DNA of 64,000 nt. Origin: Donghicola eburneus. GTDB lineage: Bacteria; Pseudomonadota; Alphaproteobacteria; Rhodobacterales; Rhodobacteraceae. A program made the position numbers and the translations under genes. Below are positions 45,306 through 54,541 of this stretch, piece by piece (the stretch's first letter is position 1; each line of letters opens with the position of its first letter). Below the pieces are notes generated by a model. The model was not told the DNA's origin and did no database searches. It worked only from the letters and a program-made list of their open reading frames with translations. The stretch spans positions 358,210 to 422,209 of the forward strand of contig NZ_FOXY01000004.1 of assembly GCF_900115865.1 (NCBI RefSeq). The letters run 5' to 3'.

Positions 45306-47279
45306 GTGACACTGACGCATACTGCGTCCGACGCGCTGGAGAGCTTTCCAGCGCTGTTGGAGCGTAATGCCCGACTGTACGCGGCCAAACCGGCGTATCG
45401 CGAAAAAGAGTTCGGTATCTGGCAAAGCTGGACGTGGTCCGAAACGGCCAAAGAAATTGAATCGCTGGCGCTTGGCCTGATCAATATGGGCATCGCCGAG
45501 GGCGACTACATCGCCATTATCGGGCGCAATCGCCCTTATTTGTACTGGTCCATGGTGGCCGCGCAGGCGGTGGGCGCCATTCCGGTACCGCTGTACCAAG
45601 ACGCAAACGCCGAAGAGATGGCCTATGTGCTGGACCACTGCGGCGCGCGTTTCGTGATTGCGGGCGATCAAGAGCAGGTCGACAAAGTCATCGACATCCA
45701 GGACGACCTGCACCAGTTCGAGCATATGATCTATCTCGATCCCAAGGGGATGCGGAAATACGATCACACCCGTCTGCACGAATACAGCCATGTGCAGGAA
45801 CAGGGCCATGCCGCGCGGGACGAGCTAACACCCGAACTGCACCGCCGCACTGCCAAGCTGAACTACGACAGCACCTGCGTGATGCTTTATACCTCGGGCA
45901 CCACGGGCAAGCCCAAGGGCGTGGTTCTTTCTAATCGCAACATGATCGAGACCGCCAAGAACTCGTCGGAGTTCGACCATCTGAAGGCAGGGGACGAGGT
46001 TCTGGCCTATCTGCCCATGGCGTGGGTGGGCGACTTTATTTTCTCGATCGGGCAGGCGTACTGGACGGGGTTCTGCGTGAACTGCCCCGAAAGCCCTGAG
46101 ACGATGATGACCGATCTGCGGGAAATCGGGCCAAGCTACTATTTCGCCCCGCCGCGGATTTTCGAGACCCAGCTGACCCAGACCATGATCCGCATGGAGG
46201 ATGCAGGGCCAACCAAGAAGAAGATCTTTGATCACTTCATGGCGCACGCCCGTAAGGTGGGACCGGCTATTCTGGACGGCAAATCCGTGAGTGCGATTGA
46301 CCGGCTGAAGTACGCATTGGGCGAATTCATGGTGTATGGCCCGCTCAAGAACATGCTGGGCTTTGGCCGCGTGCGCGTGGGCTATACGGCAGGCGAGGCG
46401 ATCGGGCCCGAGATTTTTGACTTCTACCGCTCGCTTGGGATCAACCTGAAGCAGCTGTATGGTCAGACCGAGGCCAGCGTCTTTATCACCCAGCAGCCCG
46501 ATGGAGAGGTGCGCTCGGATACGGTGGGCGTGCCTTCGCCCGGTGTCGAGGTGCGCATCGCCGAGAATGGCGAGGTGTTCTATCGTAGCCCCGGAACGTT
46601 CGTCGAGTACTACAAGAATGCTGAAAGCACGGCCGACACCAAGGATCCTGAGGGTTGGGTCGCCACCGGTGACGCGGGCTTCTTTGAGCCTTCGACTGGC
46701 CATCTGCGGATCATCGACCGCGCCAAGGATGTGGGCCAGATGGCTGATGGCAGCCTGTTCGCGCCCAAGTACGTCGAGAACAAGTTGAAGTTCTTCCCGA
46801 ATATCCTCGAGGCTGTGGTGTTCGGCGCCGGCAAAGATCGCTGCACGGCGTTTATCAACATCGACCTGACGGCTGTGGGGAACTGGGCCGAGCGGAACAA
46901 TATCGCTTACGCCTCTTATCAGGAGCTGGCGGGGCATCCGCAGGTGCTGGAGACGATCCAGAGCCACGTCGAAGAGGTGAACCGCAGCGTCGCGCAGGAC
47001 GAGATGCTGTCGGGCTGCCAGATCCACCGTTTCCTTGTGCTGCACAAGGAACTGGACGCGGATGATGGTGAACTGACCCGCACCCGCAAAGTCCGCCGCA
47101 AGATCATCGCTGAGAAGTTCGCGGATCTAGTGGGCGCGCTCTATGATGGCTCGCCGAGCATCTACACGGAAACCGAGGTCACCTACGAGGATGGCCGCAA
47201 GGGCAAGATCCGCGCAACGCTTGAGATTCGCGATGCCGAAGTGGCGCCGGTCGCGACCCAGAAGGTGGCAGCCGAATGA
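45306..47279 (+). CDS. Long-chain-type acyl-CoA synthetase (AMP-forming)
   Basis: Activates a carboxylic acid to its CoA thioester through an acyl-adenylate. 657 aa from a GTG preceded by GGGAGG; the same frame is open upstream but lacks a site. Adenylate motif YTSGTTGKPKG at residues 195-205, then LYGQTEAS and GWVATGDAGFFE, and hinge region LRIIDRAKDVGQMADG. The C-terminal catalytic Lys region has KFADLVGALYDG. Family length (about 650) is that of long-chain or aromatic-lipid ligases. First gene of the transporter cluster. Confidence 0.92.
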   Translation: MTLTHTASDALESFPALLERNARLYAAKPAYREKEFGIWQSWTWSETAKEIESLALGLINMGIAEGDYIAIIGRNRPYLYWSMVAAQAVGAIPVPLYQDANAEEMAYVLDHCGARFVIAGDQEQVDKVIDIQDDLHQFEHMIYLDPKGMRKYDHTRLHEYSHVQEQGHAARDELTPELHRRTAKLNYDSTCVMLYTSGTTGKPKGVVLSNRNMIETAKNSSEFDHLKAGDEVLAYLPMAWVGDFIFSIGQAYWTGFCVNCPESPETMMTDLREIGPSYYFAPPRIFETQLTQTMIRMEDAGPTKKKIFDHFMAHARKVGPAILDGKSVSAIDRLKYALGEFMVYGPLKNMLGFGRVRVGYTAGEAIGPEIFDFYRSLGINLKQLYGQTEASVFITQQPDGEVRSDTVGVPSPGVEVRIAENGEVFYRSPGTFVEYYKNAESTADTKDPEGWVATGDAGFFEPSTGHLRIIDRAKDVGQMADGSLFAPKYVENKLKFFPNILEAVVFGAGKDRCTAFINIDLTAVGNWAERNNIAYASYQELAGHPQVLETIQSHVEEVNRSVAQDEMLSGCQIHRFLVLHKELDADDGELTRTRKVRRKIIAEKFADLVGALYDGSPSIYTETEVTYEDGRKGKIRATLEIRDAEVAPVATQKVAAE

Positions 47280-47331
47280 GCCGGTGGATCAGTCAGCATG
47301 AGTATTTTCAGAAAAAAGAAGGAATGGACCT

Positions 47332-48168
47332 GTGTTTGAAGGAGCGGACGCAGTGATGGACGCGAGCGCAGGATACGTGACCGAGGACGGTCGCCAGATC
47401 GGCGGCGTCTTGATGGAGATGAAGAACATCACGCTGCGGTTTGGCGGTGTGGTGGCGATCAAGGACATCAGCTTTGACATTCGCGAGGGCGAGATCCGCG
47501 CGATCATCGGGCCGAACGGGGCGGGCAAGTCCTCGATGTTGAACATCATTTCGGGGTTCTACACCCCGAGCGAAGGGTCGGTCTGGTACCAGGGTGCGCC
47601 GCGTCCGCCGATGCGCCCGTATGAGGTGGCGCGGATGGGGGTCGCGCGGACGTTCCAGAACATCGCCTTGTTTGAAGGGATGACCGTTCTGGACAACGTG
47701 ATGACGGGCCGTTTGACCAAGATGAACGCCGGGATCGCAAATCAGGCCCTCTGGTGGGGCAAGGCGCGGGACGAAGAGGTCGCGAACCGCGAGAAGGTCG
47801 AGGAGATCATCGACTTCCTTGAAATTCAGGCGATCCGCAAAACGCCCGTGGGGCGTCTGCCTTATGGTCTGAAAAAGCGGGTGGAGTTGGCGCGGGCGCT
47901 GGCGGCAGAGCCGTCGATCCTGCTGCTGGACGAACCTATGGCGGGCATGAACGTCGAAGAAAAAGAGGACATGAGCCGCTTTATTCTGGATGTGAACGAC
48001 GAATTCGGGACCACGATTGCCCTGATCGAACACGATATGGGCGTGGTCATGGACCTGAGCGACCGCGTGGTCGTGATGGATTACGGCAAGAAGATCGGTG
48101 ACGGCACACCCGATGAGGTGCGCAACAATCAAGACGTGATCGACGCCTATCTTGGCGTGCAGCACTAA
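47332..48168 (+). CDS. Branched-chain-type ABC transporter ATP-binding protein (LivG-like)
   Basis: 278 aa from a GTG with AAGGA 8 nt upstream; ATG 47356 is an alternative. An N-terminal extension of about 27 residues precedes the ATPase. Walker A GPNGAGKSS, the signature-like LPYGLKKRVELARAL, Walker B ILLLDEPMAGM and switch IEHDMGVVMDLS. It pairs with the LivF-like ATPase at 51941. Substrate class: a hydrophobic amino acid, urea-like or carboxylic acid ligand; the flanking CoA ligases favour an acid. Confidence 0.93.
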   Translation: MFEGADAVMDASAGYVTEDGRQIGGVLMEMKNITLRFGGVVAIKDISFDIREGEIRAIIGPNGAGKSSMLNIISGFYTPSEGSVWYQGAPRPPMRPYEVARMGVARTFQNIALFEGMTVLDNVMTGRLTKMNAGIANQALWWGKARDEEVANREKVEEIIDFLEIQAIRKTPVGRLPYGLKKRVELARALAAEPSILLLDEPMAGMNVEEKEDMSRFILDVNDEFGTTIALIEHDMGVVMDLSDRVVVMDYGKKIGDGTPDEVRNNQDVIDAYLGVQH

Positions 48169-48180
48169 AGGAACGAGCAG

Positions 48181-49140
48181 ATGGATTTTTTGAATAGCCT
48201 TTTGGTGCAACCCTTTGCCGACATGTTCGCGGCGCCTGACTTCTTGATGCAGGTGCTGTGGGAGGGTCTGGTCTCCGGTATCCTCTATGCGTTGATCGCG
48301 TTGGGGTTTGTGCTGATCTTCCGGTCGAGCCGTATCTTTAACTTTGCCCAAGGGATCATGGTGGTGTTCGCCGCGCTGACGCTGGTGGGCTTCCATGAAA
48401 TGGGTGTTCCAGCGTGGATCTCGGTGATCCTGTCGCTGGGGGTGATGTTCGTGCTGGCGGTCAGCATCGAAAGGGTTGTCCTCCGCCCGCTGGTGGGCCA
48501 GCCGGACATCATCTTGTTCATGGCAACTATCGGGATCACGCTGTTCCTGATCGGCTTTGGCGAGCTTATTTTCGGCGGCGAAAACAAGATCATGATCACC
48601 GAAGAGTTGGGTATCCCCACCGGTGAGTTCATCTTTGAACCCTTCGGCGGTTTCCTTCTGCTGGAGCAGAAGGACGTGACCGCTGTTGTCGTGGCGGCTG
48701 TGCTGGTGATCGCGCTGCTCGCGTTCTTGAACAAGACCCGCATGGGCCGTGCGATCCGCGCTTTGGGTGATGACCATCAGGCGGCGCTGTCCGTGGGCAT
48801 CAGCCTGCAGACGATCTGGGTTCTGGTCTGGTTCATCGCAGGCATCATCGCGCTGGTCACTGGCATTGCCTGGGGTGCGCGCGCGGGCGTCAGTTTTGCG
48901 CTGGAGGTCATTGCCTACAAGGCGCTGCCGGTTCTGATGCTGGGCGGTCTGGAATCGATCACGGGGGCCATCATTGGCGGTCTGATGATCGGGCTCTTTG
49001 AAAAATTGTTCGAGATTTACTGGGGCCAGCCGCTGCTAGGCGGCAACACCGAGACGTGGTTCGCCTTTGTTCTGGCGCTGTTTGTGCTGCTGTTCCGTCC
49101 TCAGGGGCTGTTCGGCGAACGCATCATCGAAAGGGTCTGA
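48181..49140 (+). CDS. Branched-chain-type ABC transporter permease (LivH-like)
   Basis: 319 aa with about 8 membrane segments. FNFAQGIMVVFAALTL is the LivH-type motif, and ALPVLMLGGLESITGAIIGGLMIG the cytoplasmic coupling region. It follows the ATPase gene after 12 nt. It forms the pore with the LivM-like subunit at 49418. Confidence 0.93.
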   Translation: MDFLNSLLVQPFADMFAAPDFLMQVLWEGLVSGILYALIALGFVLIFRSSRIFNFAQGIMVVFAALTLVGFHEMGVPAWISVILSLGVMFVLAVSIERVVLRPLVGQPDIILFMATIGITLFLIGFGELIFGGENKIMITEELGIPTGEFIFEPFGGFLLLEQKDVTAVVVAAVLVIALLAFLNKTRMGRAIRALGDDHQAALSVGISLQTIWVLVWFIAGIIALVTGIAWGARAGVSFALEVIAYKALPVLMLGGLESITGAIIGGLMIGLFEKLFEIYWGQPLLGGNTETWFAFVLALFVLLFRPQGLFGERIIERV

Positions 49141-49142
49141 CG

Positions 49143-49388
49143 ATGCCGAAGCTTATCGCAATTCTGAATGTCGTCGCGTGGTGTGGGTTCTGGGCCTTTG
49201 GGTATCTGGCGCTGACCGAAAACACCGGACAGGCCGACCGGCTGGTGACAGCGGTGCTACTGGCCGCAGCCGGTGGAGCGATCGGTATGTGGGCGCACCT
49301 GTGGCTGGTCCGTCATTCCGAACGCACCGGCAAGGCGCAGCCGCCGAAGTGGGCGGTCAAAGAAGACACCGTCGAGTCCGCAGTCTGA
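49143..49388 (+). CDS. Small two-helix membrane protein inside the ABC cluster, 81 aa
   Basis: 81 aa starting 2 nt after the LivH-like gene and ending 29 nt before the LivM-like gene. Two membrane helices (AILNVVAWCGFWAFGYLAL and LVTAVLLAAAGGAIGMWAHLWLV) and a short charged tail. No family name recognised. Its place between the two permease genes suggests an accessory subunit of this importer. Confidence 0.8.
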   Translation: MPKLIAILNVVAWCGFWAFGYLALTENTGQADRLVTAVLLAAAGGAIGMWAHLWLVRHSERTGKAQPPKWAVKEDTVESAV

Positions 49389-49417
49389 TCCCCGGTTAAG
49401 AACAAGAAAGAGAACCG

Positions 49418-50494
49418 ATGTTTTATCGTACGTCTGGCCAGTTCAAGACCAGCTACACGGCAGATATGGCCCTGTTCCCGGTCCGTCAGGATGCCATCCT
49501 GCTGGCGATTATTCTGGCCTTTGCTTGGGTGATCCTGCCCCTGACCGCGAGCGAGTTCGCGTTTCAGACCCTATTGATCCCGATCCTGATCTATTCGCTG
49601 GCCGCGATGGGTCTGAACATCCTGACCGGCTATGCGGGGCAACTGAGCCTTGGGACTGCCGCGTTCATGGGGGTCGGCGCCTATGCCTGCTACAAGCTGG
49701 TGACGATCATGCCGTGGATGAACCCTGTGGTGGCGATCCTGCTGTCGGGTGTGTTCTCGGCGGGGGTCGGGGTGGCCTTTGGTATCCCCAGCCTGCGGAT
49801 CAAGGGCTTCTATCTGGCGATTGCCACCCTTGCTGCGCAGTTCTTCCTCGTCTGGCTTTTCGAGAAGTGGGCGTGGCTCTACAACTACAACGCTTCGGGC
49901 GCGATTCAGGTGCCCACGCTGCAGATGTTCGGCGTAACCGTTGCCGGTCCGACCGCCAGCAGCCATGTGCAGTATTATGTGGTGCTTGGGATCGTCAGTC
50001 TGATGACCATCCTATGCATCAACCTGACACGCGGCACTTTGGGTCGGACGTGGAAGGCGACCCGCGACATGGACATTGCGGCCGAACTGATTGGCATTAA
50101 CCTGATGAAGTCCAAGCTAACCGCCTTTGCGATCAGTAGCTACATCGTGGGTGTGTCGGGGGCGCTGTTCGTATTCATGTGGCGCGGTGCGGCAGAGCCG
50201 AACCTGTTCGACATTCCGCTGTCGTTCCGCATCCTGTTCATCGCGATCATCGGCGGTCTTGGCTCGATTTTGGGCAACTACTTGGGCGCGATCCTGATTG
50301 TGGGCCTGCCGGTGATCCTGAACACCTTGCCTGAAACCTTTGGCATTCCGATCAGTTCGGCCACGGTCGAACACCTGAACATCATGATCGTCGGTGCACT
50401 GATCGTGTTTTTCCTAATCATCGAACCGCACGGCTTGGCCCGCCTATGGGCGCTGATCCGTGAGAAGCTCGTGATCTGGCCGTTCCCGCACTAA
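49418..50494 (+). CDS. Branched-chain-type ABC transporter permease (LivM-like)
   Basis: 358 aa with about 9-10 membrane segments. GYAGQLSLGTAAFMGVGAY matches the LivM motif, then GIPSLRIKGFYLAIATLAAQF and GGLGSILGNYLGAILI. Second pore subunit. The ribosome site is AAGAGA-like. The binding-protein gene follows after 83 nt. Confidence 0.93.
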   Translation: MFYRTSGQFKTSYTADMALFPVRQDAILLAIILAFAWVILPLTASEFAFQTLLIPILIYSLAAMGLNILTGYAGQLSLGTAAFMGVGAYACYKLVTIMPWMNPVVAILLSGVFSAGVGVAFGIPSLRIKGFYLAIATLAAQFFLVWLFEKWAWLYNYNASGAIQVPTLQMFGVTVAGPTASSHVQYYVVLGIVSLMTILCINLTRGTLGRTWKATRDMDIAAELIGINLMKSKLTAFAISSYIVGVSGALFVFMWRGAAEPNLFDIPLSFRILFIAIIGGLGSILGNYLGAILIVGLPVILNTLPETFGIPISSATVEHLNIMIVGALIVFFLIIEPHGLARLWALIREKLVIWPFPH

Positions 50495-50577
50495 CGCGGG
50501 GCAGCCCAACCATTGGCGTGCTCTTTGAGGAGGGAGCCCGCTGAATTCCATCCACGTGATCCAAGGGAGGAGACCGG

Positions 50578-51870
50578 ATGAAACTGTGGAAGAAACTGGC
50601 AGCCGCAACTGCGCTGACCGTAATTGCAGGCGGGGCTATGGCAGAGGGCCTGTATGCCCCGAACATGGCCTACCGCACAGGCCCGTTCGCAGCGCTGGGT
50701 ATCCCGCTGATGAACGGTCAGGCTGACTACATGACCATGCTGAACGAACGCGATGGCGGTGTCGGCGGTGTTCCCGTTGATTTCTCGGAGTGCGAGACCG
50801 GCTATTCGACCGAAAAAGGCGTCGAGTGCTATGAAAAGACCAAAGGCACTGCGATCGTGACCCAGCCTTGGTCCACCGGCATCACCCTGCAGGTTCTGCC
50901 CAAGACCAATGTCGACGAGATCCCGATCCTTGCGCCTGGCTATGGCTTTAGCCCCATGTCCGAAGGCGGCACTTTCCAGTGGGCATACAACCCGCCCGCA
51001 TCCTATTGGGATGGCGCCTATATGATCGTTTCGCACATTGCGGGCGGTGATATGTCGACCCTGAAGGGCAAGAAGATTGCGTTCCTGCACCTTGACCACC
51101 CGTTCGGCAAAGAGCCTCTGCCCCTGCTGGAGCAGATGGCCGAAGAGCATGGCTTTGAGCTGGTTCCGGTCCCCGTTGGCCTGAAGGAAATGCAGAACCA
51201 GTCGGCGCAGTGGCTGCAAATCCGCCGCGAGCGTCCGGACAACGTGATCATGTGGGGCTGGGGTGCGATGAACAGCGCCGCGATCCAAGAAGCGGTCAAA
51301 ACCCGCTATCCCATGGATCAGTTCTATGGCGTCTGGTGGGCGGGCCACGATCCCGATCTGGCAGCTGTCGGCGAAGAGGGCAAAGGCTACAAATCGATCA
51401 GCTGGTCGATGCCGCAGCCCGACAGTGGTCTGATGGCGGACATCAAGAAGTATGTCATCGACACCGGCAAAACCCAGACCACCGAAGACCAGTTGAACAG
51501 CGTTTTCTATCAGCGTGGTCTGGTCATGTCGATGATGCTGGCCGAAGGCATCAAGGCTGCTCAGGAGCACACCGGTAACGCGACCATCGGTCCCAAGGAC
51601 CTGCGTTGGGGCCTCGAGAACCTGAACATCACCGACGAGAAGCTCGCAGAGCTGGGGATGGAAGGCATGGTGCCGCCGTTCTCGACGTCTTGCTCGAACC
51701 ACACCGGTCACTCGGGCGCGTGGATTCTGGAATGGGATGGCGCAAAGTTCACCCAAGCCAGCGATCTGCTGCAGGCTGACCAGTCGGTGATCAAGTCGCT
51801 CGCTGAAGCCAAAGCGGCTGAATATGCCGATGCCAACGCGCCTTGGCCCGTCGTCGAGTGCGACAGCTGA
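50578..51870 (+). CDS. ABC transporter substrate-binding protein (Peripla_BP_6 type)
   Basis: 430 aa with a signal peptide (KLAAATALTVIAGGAMAEG). Type I periplasmic fold of the Leu/Ile/Val-binding class: YRTGPFAALGIPLMNGQADY, RDGGVGGVPVDFSECETGY, and KIAFLHLDHPFGKEPLPLLE. Cys residues are in C-E-T and near the C-terminus (VECDS), which may form a disulfide. GGGAGGAG precedes the start. Ligand unknown. Confidence 0.92.
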   Translation: MKLWKKLAAATALTVIAGGAMAEGLYAPNMAYRTGPFAALGIPLMNGQADYMTMLNERDGGVGGVPVDFSECETGYSTEKGVECYEKTKGTAIVTQPWSTGITLQVLPKTNVDEIPILAPGYGFSPMSEGGTFQWAYNPPASYWDGAYMIVSHIAGGDMSTLKGKKIAFLHLDHPFGKEPLPLLEQMAEEHGFELVPVPVGLKEMQNQSAQWLQIRRERPDNVIMWGWGAMNSAAIQEAVKTRYPMDQFYGVWWAGHDPDLAAVGEEGKGYKSISWSMPQPDSGLMADIKKYVIDTGKTQTTEDQLNSVFYQRGLVMSMMLAEGIKAAQEHTGNATIGPKDLRWGLENLNITDEKLAELGMEGMVPPFSTSCSNHTGHSGAWILEWDGAKFTQASDLLQADQSVIKSLAEAKAAEYADANAPWPVVECDS

Positions 51871-51880
51871 TCTGAAACGG

Positions 51881-51907
51881 CTCCGGCGGCGCGGGTCGCC
51901 GCCGGAG
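51881..51907 (+). promoter_or_regulatory. Hairpin after the substrate-binding protein gene
   Basis: Perfect 11-bp stem CTCCGGCGGCG / CGCCGCCGGAG with a 5-nt loop, 11 nt after the stop codon and before the LivF-like gene. There is no immediate T-run. It probably stabilises or partly terminates the mRNA, as with the hairpin after urtA. Confidence 0.7.
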
Positions 51908-51940
51908 AACCTTTAGGTATTTTTCCAAAGAAGAAGAGCC

Positions 51941-52765
51941 ATGCTGGACGCGGGACGAACCCAAGAGACCTTGCTCGAGGTCAACAATATCGAGGTGATC
52001 TACAACCACGTCATCCTTGTGCTGAAAGGGGTGAGCCTGTCGGTCCCCAAGGGCGGCATTACGGCGCTGCTCGGGGGCAACGGGGCAGGCAAGACAACGA
52101 CTTTGAAGGCCATTTCCAACCTGCTGCATTCTGAACGCGGCGAGGTCACCAAAGGGTCTGTGATCTACAAGGGCGAGCGGGTGCAGGATCTGGACCCTGC
52201 GGCGCTGGTGAAAAAGGGTGTCATTCAGGTGATGGAAGGCCGTCACTGTTTCGAGCACCTGACCGTCGAAGAGAACCTGATGACCGGCGCCTACACGCGT
52301 CACGATGGCCGTGGTGCTGTCGATGCGGATTTGCAGATGGTCTACGACTATTTCCCGCGCCTCAAAGAGCGCCGCAAATCGCAGGCCGGCTACACCTCGG
52401 GCGGCGAGCAGCAGATGGTCGCGATCGGCCGTGCGCTGATGTCCCGCCCCGAGTGCATTCTGCTGGACGAACCCAGCATGGGTCTGGCCCCGCAGCTGGT
52501 CGAACAGATCTTCGAAATCGTGAAATCGGTGAACGAGAACGAAGGTGTGTCGTTCCTGCTTGCTGAGCAGAACACCAATGTGGCCCTGCGATACGCGCAC
52601 CACGGCTACATTCTGGAATCGGGCCGCGTGGTGATGGACGGTAGCGCCGCCGATCTGCGCGAGAACCCTGACGTCAAAGAATTCTATCTCGGGATGTCCG
52701 AAGAGGGCCGCAAGAGTTTCCGTGATGTGCGGAGCTATCGCCGCCGCAAGCGTTGGCTAAGCTGA
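51941..52765 (+). CDS. Branched-chain-type ABC transporter ATP-binding protein (LivF-like)
   Basis: 274 aa. Walker A GGNGAGKTTT (first Gly replacing the common Pro), YTSGGEQQMVAIGRALMSRP as signature, Walker B ILLDEPSMGLAPQ, H-loop LLAEQNTNVALR. The C-terminus extends about 30 residues past the standard LivF end (LGMSEEGRKSFRDVRSYRRRKRW). Confidence 0.92.
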   Translation: MLDAGRTQETLLEVNNIEVIYNHVILVLKGVSLSVPKGGITALLGGNGAGKTTTLKAISNLLHSERGEVTKGSVIYKGERVQDLDPAALVKKGVIQVMEGRHCFEHLTVEENLMTGAYTRHDGRGAVDADLQMVYDYFPRLKERRKSQAGYTSGGEQQMVAIGRALMSRPECILLDEPSMGLAPQLVEQIFEIVKSVNENEGVSFLLAEQNTNVALRYAHHGYILESGRVVMDGSAADLRENPDVKEFYLGMSEEGRKSFRDVRSYRRRKRWLS

Positions 52766-52775
52766 GGAGGCGCCG

Positions 52776-53996
52776 ATGACCACATATTTTGATGACCTCG
52801 AAACGCGGAGCGCTGATGAACGCGAGGCCGCGCAGATGGAAGCTTTGCGTACGCAACTGCGCGCGGTGCAGGGATTGCGGGGATATCGCGATTCGTTGGG
52901 GCTGATTGATCCGTCAGAGATCGACGGAATGGCCGATCTGGCAGTCCTGCCGGTTCTGCGAAAGTCCGAATTGGGGGCTGCACAGGGGCAGAGCTCACCC
53001 TTTGGCGGGTTCACTGCCAAAACGGTGGGCGAGTTCGCGCATATCTTCCAATCTCCGGGCCCGATCTATGAACCCGGCGAGATCAGCCATGACTGGTGGC
53101 GCGTCGGGCGATTCCTGCACGCGGCGGGAATCGGGCGTGGCGATATCGTGCAGAACTGCTTTGGCTATCACCTGACGCCTGCGGGCATGATCTTTGAAAG
53201 TGGGGCCCGGGCTGTGCAGGCCGCAGTGTTGCCCGCCGGCGTAGGGCAGACCGAATTGCAGGTGCGTGCGGCAGCGGATGTGGGCACAACGGCTTATGCG
53301 GGCACGCCGGATTACCTGAAGGTGATTCTGGATAAGGCCGACGAGATGGGAGTCGCTCTCAAAATCACCAAAGCGGCTGTGGGTGGCGGGGCGCTGTTCC
53401 CGAGCCTGCGCCAAGAATACACTGATCGTGGGATTTCCTGCCTACAGTGCTATGCGACCGCCGATCTGGGTAACATCGCCTACGAGAGCCCCGCGATGGA
53501 CGGGATGATCATCGACGAAGGTGTCATCGTGGAAATCGTCAGGCCCGGCACAGGGATCCCTGTTGCCGAAGGCGAGGTTGGCGAGGTCGTGGTGACCAGT
53601 CTGAACCCCGACTACCCTCTGATCCGCTTTGCCACAGGCGATCTAAGTGCGATCATGGAGGGCACCAGCCCCTGTGGCCGCACGAACAAGCGGATCAAGG
53701 GCTGGATGGGCCGTGCGGACCAGACGACCAAGATCAAGGGCATGTTCGTCCGCCCCGAACAGGTCGCCCAACTGGTGGCCAAGCACCCAGAGATCACCAA
53801 AGCGCGCGTCATCGCACTGCGTGAGGGCGAGATGGATGTCATGCGTGTCCAAATCGAGGGGGGTACAGATGCGTCCTCTTACGAGGGCTCTGTGGCCGAG
53901 GTGCTGAAGCTGAAGGGTGCCGTAGAGTGTGTGCCTGTGGGCAGCTTGCCGAACGATGGCAAGGTGATCGACGACCGGCGCAGCTACGGCGGCTGA
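52776..53996 (+). CDS. PaaK-like adenylate-forming enzyme with degenerate nucleotide loop
   Basis: 406 aa, phenylacetate-CoA ligase family by overall layout: N-terminal LRAVQGLRGYRDSLGLI, AYAGTPDYLKVILDKA, QCYATADLGNIAYE, FATGDLSAIMEGTSPCGRTNKRIKGWMGRADQTTKIKGMFVRPEQV. The place where PaaK has the Ser/Thr/Gly-rich loop (SSGTTGKP) reads FQSPGPIYEPG, with no Thr-Lys. The enzyme may act without the usual phosphate loop or have another role. GGAGG lies 6-8 nt upstream. Last gene of the cluster. Confidence 0.87.
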   Translation: MTTYFDDLETRSADEREAAQMEALRTQLRAVQGLRGYRDSLGLIDPSEIDGMADLAVLPVLRKSELGAAQGQSSPFGGFTAKTVGEFAHIFQSPGPIYEPGEISHDWWRVGRFLHAAGIGRGDIVQNCFGYHLTPAGMIFESGARAVQAAVLPAGVGQTELQVRAAADVGTTAYAGTPDYLKVILDKADEMGVALKITKAAVGGGALFPSLRQEYTDRGISCLQCYATADLGNIAYESPAMDGMIIDEGVIVEIVRPGTGIPVAEGEVGEVVVTSLNPDYPLIRFATGDLSAIMEGTSPCGRTNKRIKGWMGRADQTTKIKGMFVRPEQVAQLVAKHPEITKARVIALREGEMDVMRVQIEGGTDASSYEGSVAEVLKLKGAVECVPVGSLPNDGKVIDDRRSYGG

Positions 53997-54018
53997 CCCG
54001 ACATTCACCAGTTCACGT

Positions 54019-54057
54019 GGAAAAGGCGGCCTCTGAACCAGAGAGCCGCCTCTTTTC
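54019..54057 (+). terminator. Terminator of the CoA ligase/ABC cluster
   Basis: AAAAGGCGGC-CTCTG-AAC-CAGAG-A-GCCGCC-T-CTTTT: a stem of about 15 bp with two unpaired bases, ending in TCTTTTCTG, 22 nt after the PaaK-like gene. Confidence 0.8.
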
Positions 54058-54083
54058 TGTGCGATCGCATAGGCTACCAAAGA

Positions 54084-54110
54084 AAAAAGCCGCCCCAGAA
54101 GGACGGCTTA
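54084..54110 (-). terminator. Terminator of rpmJ
   Basis: On the minus strand AAGCCGTCC-N6-GGCGGCTT followed by TTTT, 20 nt after the rpmJ stop. It faces the terminator of the convergent ABC cluster. Confidence 0.7.
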
Positions 54111-54130
54111 TTCTGCTGCTCAGGATGCTC

Positions 54131-54256
54131 TTAGCCCTGACGGGCTTTGAAGCGGCGCTGCGTCTTGTTGATGACGTAGACGCGGCCCTTACGGCGCACG
54201 ACACGGCAATCGCGGTGACGCTGCTTGAGCGAGCGGAGCGAGTTCTTGACTTTCAT
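54131..54256 (-). CDS. rpmJ: 50S ribosomal protein L36
   Basis: 41 aa: [19 protein letters not shown] then [20 protein letters not shown]. This is the zinc-free form of L36, which lacks the C-x2-C-x12-C-x4-H ligand set and retains a single Cys. The start has AAGGAG 7 nt upstream; the frame is open further upstream but without support. Confidence 0.96.
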   Translation of the reverse strand: MKVKNSLRSLKQRHRDCRVVRRKGRVYVINKTQRRFKARQG

Positions 54257-54324
54257 CGTATCTCTCCTTGTCGCGGCGCGCGTGCGCCTGTTAGCAGTTG
54301 GACCCAAAAGGACCGGTGAATTCG

Positions 54325-54399
<75 letters not shown>

Positions 54400-54541
54400 T
54401 TACCTAAATGTCTGCGTCAAAGGCTCCGAAGAACCCGTCTGCTTCGTTTCGGTTCGCGCTCTATAAAAGGAGTCGTCGGGGTGTTCAAGGGCTTTTGACA
54501 AGGATTCTTTTCGGTTTAGGATTTGTCTCAAAGGAGCCGCC

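Noticed and set aside
45825..48777. Two large minus-strand frames opposite the acyl-CoA synthetase and ABC genes
   Set aside because: Both are His/Arg/Gln-rich shadow translations of well-supported plus-strand genes.
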